Part shown: positions 1 through 9,254 of the stretch, in pieces | Numbering within the stretch: position 1 is the first letter of the stretch | How the letters are laid out: each line of letters opens with the position of its first letter | Assembly (NCBI RefSeq): GCF_000632845.1 | Contig: NZ_CP007474.1 | Coordinates: 558,001-622,000 of the forward strand | Length of the DNA stretch: 64,000 nucleotides | Direction of reading: 5' to 3' | From: Ehrlichia japonica | Lineage (GTDB): Bacteria > Pseudomonadota > Alphaproteobacteria > Rickettsiales > Anaplasmataceae | Made by a program: the position numbers and the translations under genes | Notes under the pieces: model-generated | Databases searched by the model: none | Seen by the model: only the letters and a program-made list of their open reading frames with translations | What the model was told of the DNA's origin: nothing

Positions 1-620
1 ACTTTTTATTAATTCCTCTAATAGATTTAGAAGGTACTAATCCTGAATTTTCTTTAATATACACTGATTTAACAGAAGCTTTTTTTGTATATTTAAAAGT
101 TGCTACTATGGCTGCTTTATTATGTTCTTTTCCTGTCTTTGCATGGCAGTTTTATATGTTTTTAGCTCCAGGGTTATACAAGAAGGAAAAATTAGTGTTG
201 TTACCCTACTTAATATCAACCCCAGTGCTTTTTATTCTTGGAGCTGCAATGGTATACTATTATATATTTCCTTTAGCTTGGAGATTTTTTATTGCATTTG
301 AAAACAGAGATGCTTCAATGGGTGTGCCAATAGAATTTATGCCATCAGTAAGCGAGTATCTAGATTTAGTCTTACACCTAATGTTTGCATTTGGAGTAGC
401 ATTTCAAATTCCTATATTTTTAACGTTAATGTCCAGGATTGGCATAGTATCTGCGAAAGGTTTAGTACGAAAGCGAAGAGTTGCAATTGTAGTTATTTTT
501 ATTCTTGCTGCTATACTAACACCACCTGATGTATTAAGCCAAATAGGATTAGCAATACCAATGTTGTTATTATATGAAGCATCAATACTAGCTTGTAGGT
601 ATATTGAACGTAACAAATAA
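1..620 (+). CDS. tatC: Sec-independent translocase TatC (5' truncated by window)
   Basis: TatC is the polytopic inner-membrane receptor of the twin-arginine pathway, which exports folded proteins carrying an RR signal. The frame is open from the first bases of the window (reading from base 3) and continues into the segment starting at the internal ATG at 108, so the gene begins upstream and only about the last 205 codons are present. The visible part has the family's look: an acidic stretch followed by LTEAFFVYLKVA, a helix around AFPVF/WQFYMFLAPGLY, and further hydrophobic helices separated by a charged loop (RKRRV). It ends at a TAA at 618-620. A start at 108 would remove conserved sequence, so that ATG is not the real start. 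Family assignment is firm; the missing N-terminus lies outside the window. Confidence 0.93.
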   Translation, partial: FLLIPLIDLEGTNPEFSLIYTDLTEAFFVYLKVATMAALLCSFPVFAWQFYMFLAPGLYKKEKLVLLPYLISTPVLFILGAAMVYYYIFPLAWRFFIAFENRDASMGVPIEFMPSVSEYLDLVLHLMFAFGVAFQIPIFLTLMSRIGIVSAKGLVRKRRVAIVVIFILAAILTPPDVLSQIGLAIPMLLLYEASILACRYIERNK

Positions 621-694
621 TATTGTGTTACTTGTAAAAATGTTGTTTATATGTCATGGTATTGTGAGCTAATTAATTTGTAGTGGCTTAAGTA

Positions 695-3600
695 ATGAGA
701 AAGATTGCTGAAATATTCTTACAAAGGAATAGAGTATCAATATTTCTATTAGTAATTATATTGATATTTGGTTGTTATTCCTATTTTTATATTCCTAAAG
801 AAAAAAATCCTGAAATAAAAAAACCTATTTTGTCTATTCATACTAGTTTACAAGGAATGTCATCTGAAGATGTAGAAAAGTTTTTAGTATATCCTATTGA
901 ACGAGAAATTAAGTCTATTAAAGGTGTTAACAGAATTATCTCAATAGCTAAAAGCGGCTATGCAAATGTAATATTGGAATTTAATGTAGGGTTTAACCAT
1001 AAAGAAGCTTTGGAAAATGTAAGATCGAAAATAGATATAATACGTGCTAAATTGCCTCAAGAGGCAACTTTTCCTATAATAAGTGAAGAAAATTTCAGTT
1101 TATTTCCAGTATTAAGTATAGCTTTAATTGGTGATTTGCCTAATAGAACATTATCTAAAATTGCAAATAATTTACAATCTAGATTGGAAAGTTTACCTAA
1201 TGTAGAAAGTGTAAAAATTATTGGAAATGGTAAAGATGTTGTTGAGATAAATATTTCTCCTGATGTTATTAATAGTTATAACTTACAAGTACAAGATGTA
1301 ATAATGGCTGTATTAAATAATAATCAATTTGTAAATGCTGGAAATTTGGATTCTATGGTTGGTAAGTATACATTACATTTACCAGGTATTCTAAAAAATA
1401 TACAAGATATCATGAATATACCAATAAAAACGGATGGATATTCTGTTGTCACTGTAGGCGATATTGCTACTATAAAACCAATTTATCAAAATAACAAAGA
1501 ATTTGTTCGAGTAAATAATCATCCATGTTTAGTATTAGAGGTATCGAAACAAACAGGTAAAAATATTATTGAAACTATATCTCAAGTAAAAGAACTTATA
1601 AATAATTTAGGGGATATATTGCCAAAAAACTTATCAGTTGTTTATCTCCAAGATGAATCAGGAGAGATATCGGATATTTTAAATGAATTACAAAATTCTA
1701 TTTTGATGTCAGTTTTACTAGTTGTGATCATTATGATGATATTTATGGGAATTAAGACTGCGTTATTAGTTGCTATATCAATACCAGGATCTTTTTTATT
1801 TGGTATTATCATTATGTATTTACTAGGATATACATTGAATATAGTGATTTTATTTTCCTTAATTATGGCTGTTGGAATGCTTGTTGATGATGCCATAGTT
1901 ATTACTGAATATGCAGATAGGAAAATGATTAGTGGGTTAAATAAGGTAGAAGCCTTTAAGCAAGCTGCATATGATATGTTTTGGCCAGTTGCATCGGCTA
2001 CTTTAACAAAATTAGTGGTGTATATTCCATTGTTATTTTGGCCTGGAACTACTGGTGAATTTATGAAGTATATTCCTATTGCATTAATTACGACTTTAAG
2101 TGGTTCGTGGATTATGGCTTTGATTTTTATTCCAGTTTTAGGTGCTATTATTGGAACGCCATCGGTAACTGATAAAAAAAGCGTAGCAAAGATTGTAGCA
2201 GTGAGTACTGGTAATTTTATACATTTAGGAAAATTTACTAAAGGTTATAGTAAAATTTTAAGTAGTGTACTTGATTATCCTAAAAAATTTATTTGTGTAA
2301 TAGTTAGTATTTTACTTGTCTCTACATTGGGATATTTTATAATTGGTCCAGGTATAGAGTTTTTTCCAAGTATTGACTCAGAAAGAATACTTATTACTAT
2401 AAGAGCAAGTAATAATTTATCTGTTCATGAAAGAAGTGATATATTACAAGAAATTGAGCAAAGAATTTCTGATATATGTGATATAAAATTTATTTATATA
2501 AAGGCTGGTTTATTTGATTATTCATTAGATGTAGATAATATTATTGGGAAAATTCAAATAGAATTAAAAAAATGGTCTGTTCGTAGGAAATCTGAAAAAA
2601 TATTAAGCGAAATAAAAAGTAAGTTACAAGATGTAAAAGGTATCATTGTAAATATTACAGAGGAAAAAATGAAGCCAGTAATTGGCAAGCCAATACGCAT
2701 TGATATTAGCTCATATGATATAACTAAACTTAATGATATGACTAATAAGGTAATATCTATTATGAATAATTCTTTAGGATTTGAGAATATTACGGATAAT
2801 AGATCATCCTTAGAAATAGAATGGAAAGTTAGTATTGATAAAAACAAAGCAATAAAATCTGGTGTTGATATTTCTATAATGGGCAAATTTATAAAAATGA
2901 TAGCTGAAGGAATATTATTAAATAGTTATCATCCAGATAATGTTAATGATGAAGTAGATATTATTATGAGGTTTCCTAAGGAATATCGTAATTTAAATAC
3001 ATTAGGTAATTTATTTGTCAGTACTTCACACGGATATACTGCTGTCAGTGATTTTATTATTCATAAAGCTCAACGTAAGGAGGGTGGAATAAATCATATT
3101 AATGGTATGAGAACAGTTAGTGTAGTGGCTGATTTGTCTGAAGGGTATTTGTTGAAGAGAATGATAAATTTTTTGAATCAAAAATTTAAAGATAATTTTG
3201 ATCCAGAAGTGTCAGTTGAAGTAAAAGGAGAGATAAAGGATCAAGAAGAATCGCAAGGGTTCTTAATAAAAGCATTTTTTATTGTAACAATACTTATTAT
3301 GCTGATTCTAATTACTGAATTTAATAGTATTTATGATACATTAATTATTATAACAGCTATTTTCTTGTCAACTACTTGTATATTTTTTGGATTTTTCATT
3401 ACAGGCCATGTTTTTTCTGTAGTTATGGGAGGAGTAGGTGTTATTGTTCTGGCTGGGGTAATAGTAAATAATAATATTTTGCTTCTTGATGCATTTTATA
3501 TTAATATGAAGACTACATGTAGTAAAAAAGATGCTATAATGAGAGCAGCTTTGTCTAGAGTTAGGCCAATATTATTGACAGTTGTTACTGGGATTATAGG

Positions 3601-3793
3601 ATTAGTTCCTATGATATTGCATATAAGTTGTGATTTTATTAATCGACAAATTATTTATAATTCGCCATCAAGTCAACTTTGGTTCGAGTTATCTTATACC
3701 ATAGCTACTGGATTATGTTTAGCTACTGCTATTACCTTATTTTTTACTCCCGCGTTGCTTATGATTGGAAAATATGATAAAACTACTAGATAA
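695..3793 (+). CDS. RND family efflux transporter, AcrB/MMPL-type inner membrane pump
   Basis: A 1032-residue protein with the architecture of a resistance-nodulation-division pump, which exports toxic compounds across the inner membrane using proton influx. There is a first membrane helix near residues 13-35, a large periplasmic region, a helix cluster near residues 335-500, a second periplasmic region and a C-terminal helix cluster near 855-1025. The paired aspartates of the proton relay are present in GMLVDDAIVI (Asp398, Asp399). The length is normal for the family. No membrane-fusion (AcrA-like) or outer-membrane (TolC-like) partner is adjacent: tatC lies upstream and nusA downstream, so partners must be elsewhere. 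The substrate cannot be told from the sequence. Confidence 0.9.
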   Translation: MRKIAEIFLQRNRVSIFLLVIILIFGCYSYFYIPKEKNPEIKKPILSIHTSLQGMSSEDVEKFLVYPIEREIKSIKGVNRIISIAKSGYANVILEFNVGFNHKEALENVRSKIDIIRAKLPQEATFPIISEENFSLFPVLSIALIGDLPNRTLSKIANNLQSRLESLPNVESVKIIGNGKDVVEINISPDVINSYNLQVQDVIMAVLNNNQFVNAGNLDSMVGKYTLHLPGILKNIQDIMNIPIKTDGYSVVTVGDIATIKPIYQNNKEFVRVNNHPCLVLEVSKQTGKNIIETISQVKELINNLGDILPKNLSVVYLQDESGEISDILNELQNSILMSVLLVVIIMMIFMGIKTALLVAISIPGSFLFGIIIMYLLGYTLNIVILFSLIMAVGMLVDDAIVITEYADRKMISGLNKVEAFKQAAYDMFWPVASATLTKLVVYIPLLFWPGTTGEFMKYIPIALITTLSGSWIMALIFIPVLGAIIGTPSVTDKKSVAKIVAVSTGNFIHLGKFTKGYSKILSSVLDYPKKFICVIVSILLVSTLGYFIIGPGIEFFPSIDSERILITIRASNNLSVHERSDILQEIEQRISDICDIKFIYIKAGLFDYSLDVDNIIGKIQIELKKWSVRRKSEKILSEIKSKLQDVKGIIVNITEEKMKPVIGKPIRIDISSYDITKLNDMTNKVISIMNNSLGFENITDNRSSLEIEWKVSIDKNKAIKSGVDISIMGKFIKMIAEGILLNSYHPDNVNDEVDIIMRFPKEYRNLNTLGNLFVSTSHGYTAVSDFIIHKAQRKEGGINHINGMRTVSVVADLSEGYLLKRMINFLNQKFKDNFDPEVSVEVKGEIKDQEESQGFLIKAFFIVTILIMLILITEFNSIYDTLIIITAIFLSTTCIFFGFFITGHVFSVVMGGVGVIVLAGVIVNNNILLLDAFYINMKTTCSKKDAIMRAALSRVRPILLTVVTGIIGLVPMILHISCDFINRQIIYNSPSSQLWFELSYTIATGLCLATAITLFFTPALLMIGKYDKTTR

Positions 3794-3835
3794 ATTTGCA
3801 GTATATATAGTAAGTTTACTGTTGGGAGAAATTAC

Positions 3836-3863
3836 TTGACTTAAATAGTAGTTATAATATAAA
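3836..3863 (+). promoter_or_regulatory. Sigma-70-type promoter for nusA operon
   Basis: TTGACT at 3836-3841 and TATAAA at 3858-3863 are separated by 16 bases. The 8-base palindrome ACCGCGGT (3869-3876), unusually GC-rich for this sequence, falls at the expected transcription start. It is the best-looking promoter upstream of nusA-infB-rbfA. Inferred from consensus only. Confidence 0.6.
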
Positions 3864-3959
3864 CTGCTACCGCGGTTTTATCTGAATATATGTCATTTTT
3901 TAATAATCAGGTGCACTAAATCTTAGTTTTTTGTACATAGGTTTTTACTAAGGGTTTTT

Positions 3960-5513
3960 ATGGTTAATCTACAAAATTTTGATAACTTAGAATTAATAAG
4001 GGTGGCTAAGGATATTGCTGATCAAAAAGGCTTAAATTTAGATGTAATAATCAGGGCTATAGAGGAGGCCATTCAATTAACTAGTCGCAGTAGATATGGA
4101 AATTGTAAGATTAAAGTCACAGTAGATAGAAAAACTGGTGTAGTAGCCACTTACAGGCAAGTACTAGTTATTAATGATAATGGTGATATTATTATTCCTG
4201 AAAGCAAGGAAAATGAAATAGATTCTTCTGATATAAGCAAATATAAATTAATTACTTTAGCAGAAGCTAAGCAAATTGATAAGAACGTTGAAGTTGGTGA
4301 TATAATGTTGGAACCTCTTCCTGTTATTGATCTTGATTATAGTTCTGCTAAAATTGCAAAGCAGAAGATTGCTCAAGTTATTATTTCAGAAGAACGTAAA
4401 AAGCAATATGAAGATTTTAAAGACCGTATAGGTGATATTGTTTATGGCACTGCTAAACGTATAGAATATAATAATGTTATTGTAGATTTAAATGGTAATG
4501 AAGGTTATTTATCAGCTTCAAATTTAATAAAAGGTGAGGTGTTTCGTGTTGGTGATAGAGTAAAAGCTCATATAGAGGATGTGCGAAAAGAAAATTCAGG
4601 ACCTCAGATATTTCTCTCAAGAATTAGTAAAGGCTTTATGGAGCAATTGTTCAAGCAAGAGATACCAGAAATATATGATGGGATAGTTACAATTAAAGCA
4701 ATAGCTAGGGATCCAGGTTCAAGGTCAAAGGTTGCAGTTTTTTCTTCTGATAAAAATATTGATCCAGTAGGTGCATGTGTTGGTGCTAGGGGTGTGAGAA
4801 TTCAAAGTATTATTTCTGAATTACATGGAGAAAAGATTGATGTAATTTTATATTCTCCAGAACTTGCTAAATTTATAGTTAATGCTATAGCTCCTGCAGA
4901 GGTTTTAAAAGTCATTATTGATGAAGATAAAGAGAAAGTAGAGTTGATCATTCCTGAAAATCAATTAAGTTTAGCAATTGGTAGGTATGGACAGAATATT
5001 AGATTGGCATCTGAATTAGTTGGGTGGAAAATAGATGTAATAGGAGATGAGACTGAATCTAGTAGAAAAGCAAAAGAATTAAGTGCAGGTTCAAAAATAT
5101 TTGTTGAGGGATTAGATGTTGAGGAGATAATAGGACAATTGTTATTTACTGAAGGGTTTGTTAGTATTGAAGATATAGATCAAGCATCTATTAATGATAT
5201 TTCTGCGATAGATGGGTTTAATGAAGAAATTGCAGAAGAGTTAAAGAATAGAGCAGCTGATTATTTAATGCGTAAAGATGCTGAGATGAAGCAGATTTTA
5301 GATAGTTTGTCTGTTGATAAAGATGTTACTATGCTACCATTTTTAAGACCAAGTGACATTATAGCGTTATCTAAAAATGGTATTAAAAGTCTTGAAGATG
5401 TTGCTGGGTTATGTACAGATGAATTTTTCGATATTATTCCTGATATTACATTGACTAAAGATCAAGTAGACTCTGTTATATTAGAGTCTCGTAAAAAAAT
5501 AGGATGGTTATAA
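3960..5513 (+). CDS. nusA: Transcription termination/antitermination protein NusA
   Basis: NusA binds RNA polymerase and nascent RNA and modulates pausing, termination and antitermination. The 517-residue protein shows an N-terminal polymerase-binding domain (about 1-130), an S1 domain (about 140-205, with GDIVYGTAKRIEY and DRVKAHIEDV), two KH domains (GACVGARGVRIQSI near 275; IGRYGQNIRLASELVGW near 345) and two C-terminal acidic helical repeats (about 375-510). It begins with ATG after a leader of about 90 bases from the predicted promoter. infB follows after 22 bases, so nusA-infB-rbfA read as an operon. The usual upstream partner rimP and the small ylxR gene are absent here. Confidence 0.97.
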   Translation: MVNLQNFDNLELIRVAKDIADQKGLNLDVIIRAIEEAIQLTSRSRYGNCKIKVTVDRKTGVVATYRQVLVINDNGDIIIPESKENEIDSSDISKYKLITLAEAKQIDKNVEVGDIMLEPLPVIDLDYSSAKIAKQKIAQVIISEERKKQYEDFKDRIGDIVYGTAKRIEYNNVIVDLNGNEGYLSASNLIKGEVFRVGDRVKAHIEDVRKENSGPQIFLSRISKGFMEQLFKQEIPEIYDGIVTIKAIARDPGSRSKVAVFSSDKNIDPVGACVGARGVRIQSIISELHGEKIDVILYSPELAKFIVNAIAPAEVLKVIIDEDKEKVELIIPENQLSLAIGRYGQNIRLASELVGWKIDVIGDETESSRKAKELSAGSKIFVEGLDVEEIIGQLLFTEGFVSIEDIDQASINDISAIDGFNEEIAEELKNRAADYLMRKDAEMKQILDSLSVDKDVTMLPFLRPSDIIALSKNGIKSLEDVAGLCTDEFFDIIPDITLTKDQVDSVILESRKKIGWL

Positions 5514-5535
5514 CTTTTGTTTTGGGTAGTTGTCT

Positions 5536-8073
5536 ATGAATGAGTCTAAAGGTGTTGTAGGTGGTGGGTTGATGTCAGGTAAAACTGAACGTACAACACT
5601 CAAACTTAGTGATAAGTTAAAACTATCTTCGAATATACAACAGGGTACAAAATTTGCCTTAAAGAAGTCTGTAACTACTGTAGAAGTTCGTAAAAGTAAA
5701 AAGAGAAAAGATATTGATAATCTTGAACAAGCTTCCGTAATATTGCAAAATGGTAATGCTTATCAAGGTAGTGAACATAATAATTCATTAACTATACAAG
5801 AACAAATTTCTCGTATGAATGCTTTGCAAAATGCTAGTGTCTATGAGAAAAAAGAGGATACAATTGATGATAAAATTCTTAAGAAAGAAGAAGTTATTGG
5901 TGTTGAAGTAACAGAGTCAGTATGTACTGAAGGAGATGGCAGTAATGCTGTTACTGTTGAGGAAGAAGCTGCTGAAAAAGTTGAAAAAGAAGACATAGAA
6001 CAAGTACTTGAAGAAAGTAATAATAATGCTGATTCAATGTCTTTAAATATTGTTGAAGGTAAGCAGGAACAAGTTGAAGATAGTAATATAAGTGATTTAT
6101 TACAGTCTAAGGGTATTGAAGAGAAAAAGCTTAAGAAATTTGAGAAAGAACATGAAGAAAAGAAAGGAAATCCTAAGAAAGTAGTTTCTAATAGCATGTA
6201 TAGTAAGCATGTAAAATTAGTAATAGAAGAAGAATTAGAGGATAATAATAAACATATCATTCAAGTGCATAAAAGTAAGAAAAATCGTTCAGTTAACTCT
6301 ACAAAGAATAAGATTACCCGCAAAGTTCTAATACAAAAAAGAATTACTTTACAAGAATTAGCGAGTAATATGTCTGAAAGAATAAAAGATGTGCAGAATA
6401 TGTTGTTTCAAATGGGAAAGCGTGATGTTAAGCCAACAGATTTTTTAGATTCAGATCAAGCTTCTATAATTGTGGAAGCTTTTGGCCATACTTTTAAGTT
6501 GGTAAATGATGGTAAATTAGAAGAAGATTTATATTCTGATGGTAATGATGAAAAATTGCTTCCTAGAGCACCTGTTGTAACTGTTATGGGACATGTAGAT
6601 CATGGAAAGACTTCATTGCTTGATGCTATACGTAAATCAAATGTTGCGGATGGAGAATTTAAAGGCATTACACAACATATAGGTGCATATCAGATAATGC
6701 TTGATGGTGACAAAAGAATTACTTTTATTGATACACCAGGTCATGAAGCATTTACTGCCATGAGAGCATGTGGTACTAATGTTACTGATATAGTAGTATT
6801 AGTTGTTGCAGCTGATGATGGTATTATGCCTCAGACTATTGAATCAATTAATCATGTAAAGGCAGCTAATGTAGCAATGATAGTTGCAGTTAATAAAATT
6901 GATAAGCACGATGCTAATATCGATAAAATTACTAATAGTTTACTTAATTATGGGGTAATAGCAGAAAGTTTAGGAGGGGATGTTATTGTTGTTCCTGTGT
7001 CTGCTAAAGAAAAGATAAATTTAGATCAATTAAAGTCGAGTATATTATTAATAGCAGAGCTATTAGAATTAAAAGCTGTTTATAATACTAGGGCATCTGG
7101 GGTAGTTATAGAGTCAAAGATTGATAAAAATTGTGGAGTAATAGCAACTTTAATAGTACAGAAAGGAACTTTGAAAGCTGGTGATATTATTGTTGTTGGT
7201 CATAATTCATATGGTAAAGTACGTAATATGTTTAATAGTGATGGAAGAAGTGAAAAGGTTGCTATTCCGTCAATGCCGGTGAAGGTTTTAGGATTAAATA
7301 ATGTACCTAATTCTGGAGCTAGTTTTATTGTTGTAGATTCTGAAAAGCAGGCACGTGAATTAATTAATTATAGGCAAGAATTATTTAATGCAGAATTAGA
7401 AGCAAATGCTAAGCCAAAAATGGATGCTAATAGTATATTAATTGGCAATAAAATTGATGAATTAAATGTGATTTTGAAATGTGATGTTATGGGGTCTGTT
7501 GAGGCAATATGCTACTCAGTTAGTAAAATAGGTCATGAAGATATAAAGTTGAATGTTTTATATAAAGGTGTAGGGAATATTACGAAATCGGATGTTTTAT
7601 TAGCCGAGACATCAAATTCTATAATTTTAGCTTTTAATGTAAAAGCGGATACGCAAGTAAAAGAATTGGCAAAGCAAAAGTGTATTGAAATAAGGCATTA
7701 TTCAGTTATATATGACATAATTGATGATGTAAAAAAAATATTAAGTAGTATGTTAAAGCCATTACAGCAAGAAGTACAAGTTGGTACTTTATCTATAAGG
7801 AAAGCATTTTCTTCTGGAAGTGCAGGAAGTGTACTTGGATGTTACGTAACAAATGGATTAGTTAAGAAAGGTGCGTCAGTTAAATTGCTCCGTAATGGTA
7901 ATGTTATTCATGAAGGAAAAATTAAGGTCTTACGTCGTTTTAAAGATGATGTGAAAGAAGTTACTGCTGGATTTGAGTGCGGTATCTTGTTGGACTATAC
8001 AAAAGAAGTATATCCAGAAAGTGATATAATTCATGTATTAGAAATAGTAGAAGAAATTAGAGTTATTAAATGA
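5536..8073 (+). CDS. infB: Translation initiation factor IF-2
   Basis: IF-2 is the GTPase that places initiator fMet-tRNA on the 30S subunit and promotes subunit joining. The N-terminal third is low-complexity, charged and poorly conserved, as usual. The G domain starts near residue 350: G1 [10 protein letters not shown]3 DTPGHEAF, G4 NKID. Domains II to IV with the fMet-tRNA binding module follow to the C-terminus. I chose the ATG at 5536; an in-frame TTG at 5530 and ATG at 5572 are alternatives, but the purine-rich GGGTAG at about 5524-5529 is well spaced only for 5536. The end overlaps rbfA by four bases (ATGA), implying translational coupling. A decayed partial copy of its middle lies at 38488-38846. 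Confidence 0.96.
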   Translation: MNESKGVVGGGLMSGKTERTTLKLSDKLKLSSNIQQGTKFALKKSVTTVEVRKSKKRKDIDNLEQASVILQNGNAYQGSEHNNSLTIQEQISRMNALQNASVYEKKEDTIDDKILKKEEVIGVEVTESVCTEGDGSNAVTVEEEAAEKVEKEDIEQVLEESNNNADSMSLNIVEGKQEQVEDSNISDLLQSKGIEEKKLKKFEKEHEEKKGNPKKVVSNSMYSKHVKLVIEEELEDNNKHIIQVHKSKKNRSVNSTKNKITRKVLIQKRITLQELASNMSERIKDVQNMLFQMGKRDVKPTDFLDSDQASIIVEAFGHTFKLVNDGKLEEDLYSDGNDEKLLPRAPVVTVMGHVDHGKTSLLDAIRKSNVADGEFKGITQHIGAYQIMLDGDKRITFIDTPGHEAFTAMRACGTNVTDIVVLVVAADDGIMPQTIESINHVKAANVAMIVAVNKIDKHDANIDKITNSLLNYGVIAESLGGDVIVVPVSAKEKINLDQLKSSILLIAELLELKAVYNTRASGVVIESKIDKNCGVIATLIVQKGTLKAGDIIVVGHNSYGKVRNMFNSDGRSEKVAIPSMPVKVLGLNNVPNSGASFIVVDSEKQARELINYRQELFNAELEANAKPKMDANSILIGNKIDELNVILKCDVMGSVEAICYSVSKIGHEDIKLNVLYKGVGNITKSDVLLAETSNSIILAFNVKADTQVKELAKQKCIEIRHYSVIYDIIDDVKKILSSMLKPLQQEVQVGTLSIRKAFSSGSAGSVLGCYVTNGLVKKGASVKLLRNGNVIHEGKIKVLRRFKDDVKEVTAGFECGILLDYTKEVYPESDIIHVLEIVEEIRVIK

Positions 8074-8417
8074 TTTATAAATCTGAGAATTTTAGAAATT
8101 TAAAAGTTGCTTCAGTGTTGAATAGAGCCGTATCTAAAGTATTGATGCAAGATATTTACTTAGTTAGTAGTCATTTAGTAACTGTATCTAAAGTGGAAGT
8201 AAGTAATGATATAAGAAATGCTACTGTTTTTATTGTAGTTCCTCAAAATTGTTCAAACAAAGAGGATATTATACAAAAATTGAATGATTCATCTTATTTT
8301 ATTAGAAAAGAGATATTTTCTTATGTAGACCTTAGATATATACCTAGGTTGTATTTTAAATTAGATCATTGTTTTGATAATTTAGTTAGAATAAATCAAA
8401 TACTAGAATCCCAGTAA
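8070..8417 (+). CDS. rbfA: Ribosome-binding factor A
   Basis: A 115-residue protein matching RbfA, a single KH-like domain protein needed for late 30S maturation and 16S rRNA 5'-end processing. Its start overlaps the infB stop (ATGA at 8070-8073), the classical infB-rbfA arrangement. Supporting sequence features are the size, the N-terminal pattern (VASVLNRAVSKVL), the central VSKVEVSNDIRNATVFIVV strand region and the C-terminal RYIPRLYFKLD motif typical of the family. It closes the nusA-infB-rbfA unit and runs towards the convergent TerC-like gene, with a shared hairpin in between. Confidence 0.92.
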   Translation: MIYKSENFRNLKVASVLNRAVSKVLMQDIYLVSSHLVTVSKVEVSNDIRNATVFIVVPQNCSNKEDIIQKLNDSSYFIRKEIFSYVDLRYIPRLYFKLDHCFDNLVRINQILESQ

Positions 8418-8430
8418 GTGTCATTATTAT

Positions 8431-8454
8431 TATAATTATTCCCCGGTAATTATA
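8431..8454. terminator. Hairpin between convergent rbfA and TerC-like gene
   Basis: TATAATTA (8431-8438) and TAATTATA (8447-8454) form a perfect 8-bp stem around the loop ttccccgg. It lies just after the rbfA stop and overlaps the end of the opposing gene, so it could end both transcripts, although there is no long U tract. Inferred. Confidence 0.4.
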
Positions 8455-9095
8455 GGAAAAGCAAACATAAAATAGGGGTAGTTGTGTGATATCTTAATAT
8501 GTATTCCATCTAATACTAAGATTACACCTAATAGTAATACAAATATGACAGCTATAGTTTTTATATTACTATGTGTAGTGATTGCTTTTATAATGTAATT
8601 TGAAAAGAAAATTGTAAATATGATAGAAATAACAAAGACTATTTGAATAATAAAAATATTATGTGTAATGCCTATAGCAGTTAGTATTGAGTCTATAGAA
8701 AATATTAAATCTACTATTATTATTTGTAATATTACGAGATAGAAATTTGATTTTAAATTATTGATTTTGTCATTTTTATTGAAAATATCATGCCGTATTT
8801 CAGATAAACTCTGATAAATTAAAAATGCTCCTCCAAATATCATAAATAAATTATTTGGGGAGAGGTTAAGTTGTAATAATGAAATAATGGGGTTATTTAG
8901 TGCTAGTATGGCTGATGCTCCATATAGTATAACAATACGCATTATCAGTGCCAGTGATAATCCTATATATTTTGCCTTATTACGTAATGCAGGTGATATT
9001 TTTGTAACAGCAAGTGAAATAAAAATTATATTATCTACTCCTAAAATTACCTCTAGTATTAACAATGTTAGAAATTGAATAATATAATTTTCCAT
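8436..9095 (-). CDS. TerC family integral membrane protein
   Basis: A 219-residue, very hydrophobic protein with about seven membrane helices. It carries the TerC signature near the N-terminus (LEVILGVDNIIFISLAV) and a second acidic helix motif (IIIVDLIFSIDSILTAIGI), whose conserved aspartates are thought to handle metal ions. TerC/Alx proteins are linked to tellurium resistance by name and to manganese export or metal homeostasis by more recent work; the ion here cannot be told. The length is normal for the short TerC branch. It is a single gene convergent with rbfA and divergent from clpA. Confidence 0.85.
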   Translation of the reverse strand: MENYIIQFLTLLILEVILGVDNIIFISLAVTKISPALRNKAKYIGLSLALIMRIVILYGASAILALNNPIISLLQLNLSPNNLFMIFGGAFLIYQSLSEIRHDIFNKNDKINNLKSNFYLVILQIIIVDLIFSIDSILTAIGITHNIFIIQIVFVISIIFTIFFSNYIIKAITTHSNIKTIAVIFVLLLGVILVLDGIHIKISHNYPYFMFAFPIITGE

Positions 9096-9254
9096 ATCTG
9101 ATATTCTTCTAGAATGGTTAGTTATATTATTTAATGCATATAATATTAAAAATCTATTGAATATTATTGATTCTACAGTGCTTGTATTTTTATTTTCAAC
9201 TTATTTTTAATTCTTAGGTGATAGAGTTTTTTTAATTATGAACTGGGGATATTA

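Noticed and set aside
5841-6260. 139-codon minus-strand frame inside infB
   Set aside because: Shadow of the acidic, repetitive IF-2 N-terminus; Ser/Leu-rich product is the mirror of Glu/Lys codons.
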